Shown here piece by piece: positions 54,899 to 64,000 of a stretch of 64,000 nucleotides of DNA; within the stretch, counting starts at the first letter, position 1; each line of letters begins with the position of its first letter. Below the pieces are notes generated by a model. It had not been told where the DNA came from, did no database searches, and was given only the letters and a program-made list of their open reading frames with translations. The position numbers were made by a program, and so were the translations under genes. The DNA is taken from the NCBI GenBank assembly GCA_002633005.1, contig NMRA01000215.1:474852-538851 (forward strand), written 5' to 3'. Origin of the DNA: Phoronis australis (lineage: Eukaryota; Phoronida; Phoronidae).

Positions 54899-55599
54899 TA
54901 TCAGAAACAAGACTTTTACGATTTTCATCAAACAACTTTCAAGTTTCATAAAACGAAAACGAAATAATACTTTAGAAAACTGTAACTGCGTTTTAGATAG
55001 CTCATCTTGAAAATTTATATCGTACAAAATTTGGTCCTGTTATTGATATAGTTGTATCTTTACGTTTTTGCTTAATTTTACTAAAAAACATGGTCACGTG
55101 ACCCAAAAATTACAGATTGATACAAAGTCAAAAATCGAATTCTACAGGCTTTCTATTTTCAGGAAATAGATACACTCATTGAATTCAAATCTAGTTTTCT
55201 AGATAAAGCACAGAATTGTCGATAAGGCCCTACATATGTAACATGATAACCCGTGAAACAATTTAATTTTGATGGTGACCAGTCAACTGTCGAGCTCACT
55301 CGTGATCGGCGACTTTTGCCGACGGATGGACAGTTTATTTCATGTGAGCTAATCTTCTGGGGGATAATTTCTATCAATCATTTCTAGACTGTTATGCGCT
55401 CATACAGTGTAATTACTTGTCTAAACCTTTTTTCAACAATTGTGAAGGAGGAACGTAAGACCAATTTTCTAGTTTAAGTGTTATAAGTCGCCTTATGAAA
55501 CAGACCTCCAGTGATGAAAACCAGCGTTCCCCGCTCATAGTGAGCCTACGGAAACGAGTGGTCTGACGTCATTGTTTGAGTTCGTCTGAATTATAGATG

Positions 55600-55870
55600 T
55601 CCAGGACCGATTTGTACATTGACGTGGGCGGCGGATATGGGCACCAAAATAATAACATCGTCGAGACGTCAGATTTCTAACGTCGAGCGCACTCATGACA
55701 TTAGTATTTTGTCAAGTTTGATCGCAACACATACCATGTCTTCTGGACGTCAGATTTCATACGTACGTTGAACGGATGTCTGCAGATCGACGTTGATTTT
55801 ATAACTTCCGGCGACGTCGTAACCTACTCATACCAAATATCGACGTTAAAATTTTAGCTGGCGAGCGCCT
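55600..55870. other. GACGTC-rich stretch
   Basis: ACGTCAGATTTC recurs (55660, 55752) together with ATCGACGTTRAWTTTTA and GACGTCG words within 270 bp. Possibly a decayed element or CRE-like cluster; no ends found. Confidence 0.35.
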
Positions 55871-56514
55871 ACGCATAAAACACACGTGCGGAACTCTTCG
55901 AGCGAAAATATTATTTCGAATACAGCTGTTAGGGCCTAAATGTGCACATACCACTATACGGCGAAATTAAGTGTCTAGGTTCACATATACCCATCCTAAT
56001 TGGTACTGGTACCACTGTTTAAAACAGTGTAAACTATCGTTACCGTACCCATTACGCTCCATTTTAGAAAGTATTCAAATATCCACCATCGGACAAAAAA
56101 CATTTAAAAAACACCCCTTTCTCTATCTGACGTGTTAAGCAACCGGTGATGACAATGCAACCAACATTCAGCTTTTTAGTGGGTCAAATGATAGGTTCAC
56201 TTCATCGCACAGGGAGTGTTTGTGAGCTGGAAAATCTCGATACTTTCGGTATTCCCAGTGCTCGGAATGAAACGTTCTTCGTAATAATTAGCTTAGCTCT
56301 CTGTTGCGTCATCTAGAAGATGGTTTATGTAAGCTGTTAGTCACGAAACAACTCGAAATCTTCGATACGTATACTTCTGAACCGACCTGTCGCTAGACAG
56401 CTAGAAAACCTGTTTTTGTGATTTCAATGATAAGAAATCGGCGATTCACGTTTCATTTCAAGCCATTCTGTTGAATTAAATGAAATCGAGACCGGCTCAA
56501 GGGACGTTATCGGT

Positions 56515-56600
56515 GAGAAAAGTGATTTTCTGGGATCAGCCTCAGCGCGAAATCGTACTCATGTGAAGAATTTCTCGCTTACACTGGTCACCGCTCAGAT
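56515..56600 (-). repeat. SINE-like fragment, copy E
   Basis: CTGGGATCAGCCTCAGCGCGAAATCGTAC (plus) is the inverse of the family's B-box and GAGGCTGATCTCAG tail. Confidence 0.4.
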
Positions 56601-57660
56601 TCCCTAAGCCCCAGACAACTTTTGAGATGCCTATTCAGCACGCCCTTTGTATTGATGTAGATTTGAGTTAATGATGTGGAAATATAATAGCTAGCATTAC
56701 TGTCTCAACAATGTTTGTTGTTAGTACCTCTAATTTGGTTTTCTATGCCATTTGCAGAGTTACAGCCTGCAACTCTTGAGAGTAATTTTAACTTGGTACA
56801 TTATAAATATTACAAAATGACTAAAAAGGTTAACTTGTGTTTATCTTCACAAAGGGCCACTTCCCAAAGGAACGATATGTTTCATATTGGTTTTCGTTAT
56901 TTAATTTTCAATGCTTCTGCCCACTTGTTTTTTTTTTCTTTCCGGGAACTGGTTGATAAATTTTATTTAAGTTTTAAACTTGAAGTACGAAAACAGTGGT
57001 AGATTTTGATCGCCAGCTAAACTTAATTAGTTAAGTTCATTGTGAGCCCATCCATAAACTTACCACATTACAGGTACAATAAACATTTCGCGTGTCACTA
57101 AAGTTTAATTTTTATTAGAACTCAAATCATAAAATATATACAAAAGTGCAAATACATGTATGGTGATAACCAAACTGAAGAATTGGAATCTCTGGATAAT
57201 TTCGGTGGCATTGACTATATAACTATTCTAGCTCTTTGTCAGTAATAAAAAATGAAAAGTGGCCACAACAACTTTTTCCTGGTCAAAAATCTGGTTAAAC
57301 GAGATTGAAAGAATATTAAAAAAATGAATCTATGTGATATTGTTAACTCTGATCAGCGTTTGTATATCCACCGAGTATATCAATAGGTGCTGTAGTTTAT
57401 CTTCAATCGTACCCAATGGTTGTAGTTTTTAGATTACTAGTTTATGTATTTTTGAAAATCGAAAACCGTACTTGGTTGTTTTTTTCCAGCTGTATACCGC
57501 CGTGGTGTTCTGTTTTTAACGAAAATTAGTGGTTAATGCATTTTGAAAATTCGCCATTATGTACAATCAAAGTTGATTAATACAGATTATGGTCGGATAA
57601 TTACAATGCGGTCATCACAACTGTACATGATTCCGGCGCCCGAGCTCTCTTTGAAACTGG

Positions 57661-58026
57661 TAAAACACGGGTGAGAAACAACATGACCGCCGGTCCTCTA
57701 AATCGTACTGACTCACCCAAAACAGGACTTCTGGGGATCAAATGGGACCGTCGCACCAGAAAATGGGATTGACGCACCTAAAAACATGACCGCCCCATCA
57801 CAAAACAGGACCGCCGGGACCACCGGACAATATGCGGTTTCAATCCCTGGCGGTCATGTTCAATCCCCGGCGGTCCTGTTTTCTGGTGGGGCGGTCATAT
57901 ATTTTTAGGTGCGTCAGTCCCATTTTCTGGTGCGACGGTCCTATTTGATCCCCGGAGGTCCTGTTTTGGGTGAGGCGGTCCGATTTAAGAGGACCGGCGG
58001 TCATGTTGTTTCTCACCCGTGTAAAA
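57661..58026. mobile_element. 356-bp foldback (near-perfect palindromic) element with TAAAA duplication
   Basis: 57666-58021 folds on itself almost end to end: CACGGGTGAGAAACAACATG at the left is the exact inverse of the right end, and the arms remain ~90% complementary for about 170 bp. TAAAA flanks both sides (57661-57665, 58022-58026). The arms are built from short CCGCC/GGCGGTC words repeated (GACCGCCGGTCC, AACAGGACC, ATGACCGCC). No coding capacity. Confidence 0.85.
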
Positions 58027-58734
58027 GCCGCTCAGAAGGACGAGCGGTGAAAATTCCCTCATATCTTTAGAAATGTGTGACTTCCTTGTAAGCGTATTAT
58101 TCACGGTATGTCCCGCGGTGGCAGTATTGTTCCATACAATGAGCTATATAAATAGAGGTAACACGACTGTACTCGCGGTCCGCCATATTGATGATGAACG
58201 ATATGTAAACAAAAGCACGGTGGCCTTATGGAAGCCAGGAAAATTTCAGAAGAAAATTTTAAATTTTAAATACTATCGAGGTTTTAAAATATTGGTAATA
58301 TAAAGCAATGTAAACATGTGACCGACGGGTGCTTAAACGGTCAATATAAGGCCGTGAAAAGACATAATTCCCCAATTATTTGACCGGGAATCGTTGCCGT
58401 CATGGCATGGGATCTTTTGACGGTTTACGAATTACACCGCGTACTTTTTATAATTGTTTAAAAACACCTCAATGTCTTTAATACCCACATGAGAATCTAG
58501 TTCTTAACTCGTTTTGTTTCAACTAAGCTTATAATTGTACAGAACTTGATTATTACTTGTTTACAAGCCGTAAAAGATGATCAGCTGGAAAGGAGACACT
58601 TCCATAAACCATTGCATTCCTAAAATATACATCAAGTTAATTTTTGTCAACTTTAGCTCAAGGAGATCCCATTTAATGCATCGGGTAATTTTATGAACTT
58701 CTCCTCAACCTTGAAATAAGTTGAACTGAAATTT

Positions 58735-59106
58735 CAGTGGCGGATCCAGGATATCATAAGGGGCGGGCCCAATATTTTGTCTCCGGGAATCGCACAAAGC
58801 ACGATTGCGTGGGCGCACCCAGCCTAAAATATAGCAGGACTCGGAGAAAAAAAACAAAGAAACGGGAAACCGATTGCGCCGGCGATCTGACTTGGACAGT
58901 TGCAGTCTGGTTTGAGCTCCACCCCACACACACACACATACACATTCACACACTAACTAAAAGTGCACACATTGTTACATCTTGTTTCAACCGCATGTTA
59001 ATTTCCAGGGTTAGTCAATAAACTAAATACTTCCTCAAGAACTTGCTGTTTAATTTTTCCGGTAGCCAAGGGGTGGCCCGGGCCCACCCTCATGAATCCG
59101 CCTATG
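58735..59106. mobile_element. GTGGCGGATC-type element, copy 2
   Basis: Begins CAGTGGCGGATCCAGGATAT and ends ATGAATCCGCCTATG, imperfect inverted ends. Shares its first ~120 bp with 52074-52200 and a short core with 11205-11290. A (CA)n tract lies inside at 58925-58952. Confidence 0.55.
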
Positions 59107-60449
59107 GATTTCATCGAAGCACTGCTGGCCACCGAAGTACCATATGCTTGGATAGACAGTCCCTAAAACTGGCTGTAATTGTCTACTTCAGGTTGTATTA
59201 ACCAAGAACATGTACATTGTATCGCGTTTTATGAAAATGGAAAAAATGTCTTAGCCTGTATTCATGTTTGCGCCGTCACAAATAAATCTGTAAGACTGAC
59301 GGTGACACCTCAGTGATACTCTGGATGTTTATCCTAAGTGAAAACCTAATTGTGTACATTTTAACACTTTATTGTCTCAAAATTTAAACCATTGTATCAT
59401 AGACATTGTGTCAAACTACAGCAGCAATTGGGTGGATTCAGAATTTTAAATAAAGTACGCACAATGTTAATGTTTATACCAATGTACCCCATGGATCTGC
59501 GCATCATGCATGGAATCGCAGATTTTCCATCAATAACAATAAGAATGACAAGGGTAACAAAAACATGTAACCTCAGAAACAACACACTGAGATGCCATTC
59601 CAAACAGGTTTCAATTTATTTCAAACATCAACATCATATTGCGATACTACAAAAACTCACACAAAACAAAAACAAAACTGCCACTAAGAGGCACCACAGT
59701 AGTTGGCGCCGTCCAAAAATCGTTGGTATATGCCCTCTTCCCATGAGAAGATATCTGTCAATTTACATAATTGTCTTACAAGTGGCTTGGCCGACAGAGA
59801 AGGCGATGCCAAAATCAACTAAAAAAATAACAAGTAAAAACAGCCACTAATAACCAGTAACCATGGCGTGTAAAAACAACGCATTGTTCGTATGTTCTTC
59901 AAAACTTCATGTTGTCAACACAGATATTGCCTGCAACAGGTCAGACAGTTACTAACAAAGCTTTTATGATGAAATGTGCTTCAAGACAAAAATGTCAGCC
60001 TGCTAAGACTATTTTGGCACAGTTTTGCTGTTTTTCCATTAAGCTAACTTGACTGCTTGTGTAGCCATTGATTAAGGTAATATAACAGGCACACTAACAA
60101 GCTAAGTCCATTTCCCGTTGACTTATCCATTCGAACTAGCCACGGCTGAAGAACATGGTTTGCTAATGTCCACTTCAGGGTTCAGCTGGTTTAAGGTTTT
60201 TTAATTTGGCAAGTTAATACTAAAAACTTGGCACAGCGTTCTAGGGAGTAGATGAGACGAACAATTGTTTCTGCTATTTAATTCTCCCCAGCAATTTTGT
60301 TTTATTTGAATTATATTTTCAGCTCAAAACACAGTTGCACAGGCTTCAAAGCTATAATTATATGCGAATTAAGAAAAATGCAAATAGTTATTTTCATCAA
60401 CGAGCATCCACTCCTTTTCAAAGATTTTGGCCAGGGATTCAAACAAATT
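59107..60449. other. Intergenic, nothing firmly recognised
   Basis: A 152-codon open frame (59392-59850 plus) is the longest here. Its composition is low-complexity Lys/Thr/His with no domain, and it has no splice or promoter context. Confidence 0.45.
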
Positions 60450-61170
60450 CTATACTTGAAACCTCAAAAGGATTTCCGATAACAATACAAGTCACAGGAA
60501 ATGCATCCACTCACGATTTTAGGGTTGACCAACCTGTCTCAACTTTAAACTCTGAAGGATTTTCTTGAGACGCTGGCAGCTGGTTTCGATGGTTTTGTTC
60601 CGTCATGGAAGTGGAACTCTATCACAACAAGGAACATTATCAAGCTGATTTTATGAGAGTAAAATGATTAATTCGATTTTCTTTTCTTAGTCAGCGAAGC
60701 AGGGCGAAATGCAACTTTAACTGGTAAAGTCACCGGCCTTGATTTCAGCGAATGTCTGGCAGACGATGTAGTGAAATTGTCGATTAGTAAGCGCAGCCGA
60801 TGTTTTGTTTTATCGTTTTGGTCAAAGCTAACAACATTACGAACTCTGCCCCATCCAAAAATAATCTCCAAAATGCGTTTTTCGGTGGTAAAATCGGTAA
60901 ATGTCCCTTTAAGATAGTCAGATGTTTCACGCATGGAGTTTTTGGTCCGACAGCTCATGTCCCTTGAGGAAGTTCGAATCCGAGGGTCTTGATGCCAATC
61001 TCAAATACACCCGCCGATCACGTCACTTGGAGAGGCATCATGAGTGATGAGAAAGGTTTGTCTGGGATGAGTCTCAGCGCGGATTCGAACACAACCTGCA
61101 ACCAATGTGATCACATGCTATCGCTCCGCTGTCTGACCTAAATCCCACTCGAATAAATGGCAGAGTGATT
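60450..61170 (-). repeat. SINE-like repeat, copy F (longest)
   Basis: Read on minus from 61170: CACTCTGCC...GATTTAGGTCAGACAGCGGAGCG (A-box-like), GTTCGAATCCGCG (B box, 61076-61092), GAGACTCATCCCAG, and separately CATTCGCTGAAATCAAGGCCGGTGACTTTACC (60727-60760). The 60480-60700 part matches the bodies at 42000 and 51000. The copies together suggest one composite family. Confidence 0.5.
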
Positions 61171-62099
61171 TAAGGAGGGTCGAAAGGTTCGCCAAAGTGT
61201 TGTTTTTGACATTGTCTTATTAGAAAACATTTGAATATTAGTTTCTATTTCAAATAACAAATTATTTCATTGGAAAATGATAACATGATTTTTGTATGAG
61301 TTTTTGTCATTATGGTGTTAAATAATAACGAACAACATCAAATCTAGTGATGACGTCATACAGCAGACAAAAATAAGTGTAAACACCAGTATGACTTAAT
61401 GCGAGTTAAGTCATACGGTAAATTTAAATACAAAGATGAAAGTTCTCTTCTCAAATTACCCAAATCAACCTAGGTGCCAATATCTGGCTAACTGGTTCCT
61501 ATCGTCAACTAAACGGATGTCAAAATCCCAACGACACAACAAAATTAGTATTTAGTGAAATGCAACGGACTTCGTGATCAAATTCATTGGCAGGCTTTTG
61601 AAACGGTGCCTGCGCATTCGTACATGTATGTGGCGCTGTTTGAGATAGAATAGCTGACGGAAACTAAGCTATTCTTATTTCATAGAAAACACGACGAAAA
61701 CAAAAATACAACATCACTAAAAAGAAAAATATAAGAATGTAAGTTTCTGTAAAACTCTACAATTTGAGATACTTTGATGAAGTGCAACAAATGTTAAGAA
61801 ATCAGTAAACTGGGAAGCCTATGTAAAGCGGTTTGAACGTCAAACCGATACCTTGTAACGAAATTAATCCGTTTTCAAAAGATCCTAATTTATGGATTAG
61901 AGGTAGATTTTCATGTGGAATTCGCATTTTTGCCGCCAGGGGAGCCTTTGTTTAGGCGGCTGGAACAGAAAAAATAACTTGGTGGTTTCAACTTTGTTTT
62001 GAAGATTTGTAGCAAACAAAGACCAAAATACAAAATATCAACATTAAAAAACAACTACTATGAATTAAAACTGCGTCAAACCCTCTTAAGTATGTACAC

Positions 62100-62265
62100 T
62101 AAAACTCGTTAAGTAACAATCCTTGATTTCTGCAAATGTCTGGCTGAAAAGGGCGAAAATGAGCGATTCGAAATAAAATCACACAAAACAGTCTGATCAC
62201 AGCTAAGAAGTCTATCCCGACCGGCAATGCGTTTTTCAATAATGTCCCTTTCAGTGTTCTTGTGA
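62100..62265 (-). repeat. Fragment of the same SINE-like family
   Basis: CCTTGATTTCTGCAAATGTCTGGCTG (62121-62146) and AATGCGTTTTTCAATAATGTCCCTTTCA (62226-62253) are diverged versions of the blocks in 60735-60760 and 60869-60915. Confidence 0.4.
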
Positions 62266-63641
62266 ATAGGCTTAAAGTAACACTTTCATAAAAATCATAT
62301 TTATGTTGAATTGTCCGCCAAAATGTCTTTGGTCGAATGCATTCTTTTAGGGTGAGTCAAGAAGATAAATTATTACATTTTCTAGCTTGTTACACGATTC
62401 ATTCGACTATTTCGAAAGTAGACAGCGGAAAAGCCGACTATGTCCAGCCAAGCGTATACACAGATACATGCCTCATGAAACGAAATCCTTAGGGGGCTCA
62501 CTGAATACACTTACTCCCTTCCTCTGAATTCAAAAACGAGAAGGGATATGAATATTTAGAGGTCTTTGGACACAATATGCTACCCAATAGAATAAACACC
62601 ATTGTTTAAAACAGTTTTGAAAAGAATGACCTTAGCTAGTGATTAACCACTAGGCATCCTTTCTGCCAGTAACTTACTTGTGATAGACAGGTTTCAGAAT
62701 TTTGTACTGATTTTGGTTCCAGGCGGTTTCACTTGCGGACAAAATGACTATTCTCAGTGTAGACCTTGAATGAGTATAGAGAATAAATGAATTCAAATGC
62801 GAAGAAGGCATGATATTGAGTCAGGCTGTATTCTGTAGTGAAACCCGCCACACTTCGAGGAACGGTTCTTTGACGCAAGAAGAATATAATGTGTTTTTAA
62901 GTTTATCAAGTGAAGAGTGTTAGTAACTAAAGATGGAAAACAGAGGATATAGAGCAACTGGTTTGAATTTGGTATTTATATTTCTTTGTAGATTCTCAGT
63001 TCTTAAACTATTCACAGCAATATCAGTTTCGTTTCTTGCTTATGAATTTCGAATCCACCGAGACAGGATAAGAATTGCATTTATTTTAGCCGTTTAGGTG
63101 ATATACACTTATTGAACTTGTATACACTCAACTTCGCCTATATAGCATTGTGTTTTGGTCATAATTTTATAAGGAATAGCACGACGAGCACGCAAAATTT
63201 AACGTTTTAGTTCGGCCTTGAACCATCTTCAAGGTTACTTATGTTGTAACCCTAAACATATGGTCCAAGACTGAGCCGAAACTTTGGACTTTGTGGGTTA
63301 CATTGTATCCAGGAAGATATTTGAGTTCGTCGTGTTATATCTCCATATATTGAGACTGATCGTTATGATGTTCAATGTCGACTCAACAGGAATGTGTATG
63401 TTGTCACGACTGGCCTAAGGCAGAACTAGTGCTCTATCGAGTGATGATAGAACTAAGGACATAAAAAGTCCTAGTTTTCGTCCCTCAATTGATAGTACCT
63501 GGCTTGACGAGCCTGAGGCGCAACCACTAGCGGAAATCTGTCAGTGCTATCCATTTCATTGTTTCCGACTACAGAACGGAAAGGTTACACACATTAATAA
63601 TAATCCGTCTCGACCTCTTCGGAGTTCACCAAGTCATCATC

Positions 63642-63642
<1 letters not shown>
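62266..63642. other. Intergenic, nothing recognised
   Basis: AT-rich, short frames only. Confidence 0.5.
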
Positions 63643-63713
<71 letters not shown>

Positions 63714-63740
63714 CATAAATAATAATAATAATAATAATCA
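63643..63740. repeat. (AAT)n microsatellite
   Basis: About 22 AAT units to 63710, a TGACATA interruption, then seven more units to about 63739. Confidence 0.97.
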
Positions 63741-64000
63741 TATTTAGGTGTGACATTTTGATCAAACGCCGTCACGCTCTGAAGACACAAAATACCGCCG
63801 ACACCTAGACAAATTTAACGAACTCAGATAAAAACGGTACTGAGCATATTATTTTAATTTTCTAATACATGTGCTTTCTGGCGTCAAAATTTGGAACGTT
63901 TCTGCCGGCCCGCTCCGAAGTCCAAGACTCTATCAAGCAAGTAAATTGAGGTTGTGACTTTTAACGTTACTCCATCGAAAAGTAAAGCCGATTTGGACTT

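Noticed and set aside
59392-59850. 152-codon open frame on plus
   Set aside because: Low-complexity Lys/Thr/His composition, no domain, no splice or promoter context, and repeats nearby.
61060-61160. Genuine tRNA gene on minus
   Set aside because: A- and B-box words are present but no full cloverleaf with paired acceptor stem could be drawn, and similar blocks recur as dispersed repeats.

Overview
This is a eukaryotic, animal-type window: AT-rich, intron-rich, full of short transposon relics, with GT-AG introns and no prokaryotic gene organisation. Two host genes are supported. One is an eleven-exon, secreted, fungal/'Dictyo-type' GH13 alpha-amylase on the plus strand (1816-18356, possibly running on to about 23.5 kb). 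The other is an intronless class A amine receptor of serotonin (5-HT1-like) type on the minus strand (23639-25561). From memory, this amylase lineage is known from sponges, cnidarians, amoebozoans, choanoflagellates and fungi, not as the classical bilaterian amylase. With an amine-type receptor beside it, the best guess is a marine invertebrate, perhaps a cnidarian. The sequence alone does not fix the taxon.

Layout: 1-1780 is upstream intergenic DNA. A TATA box lies at 1782. Amylase exons 1-11 run from 1816 to 18356; all ten introns are phase-compatible and the joined frame is open for 541 codons. The introns hold mobile DNA. The clearest case is a 1.7-kb DNA transposon (6513-8208) with ~155-bp terminal inverted repeats and TTAA on both sides. 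It carries a THAP-domain gene on one strand and a gene with a P2X7-C-terminus-like Cys motif on the other, both cut off where they meet. 18.4-23.5 kb may contain alternative 3' exons. The amylase and receptor genes are tail to tail, with opposing poly(A) signals about 20 bp apart at 23.52-23.55 kb.

From 25.6 kb to the end I find no convincing protein-coding gene. That half is intergenic or intronic DNA with miniature inverted-repeat elements (two copies of a hAT-like MITE with 8-bp duplications, a 356-bp foldback element, several others), tRNA-derived SINE-like repeats, a 26-bp x 10 tandem array, microsatellites, one assembly gap (52241-52281) and a suspicious local duplication next to a lone N (31157-31616).

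The amylase would be secreted to hydrolyse alpha-1,4-glucans. The receptor would sense a biogenic amine at the cell surface. Nothing suggests a functional link between them beyond adjacency. The most unusual items are the two-gene THAP/P2X7-like transposon, the foldback element, the altered region II of the amylase and the DRH motif of the receptor.
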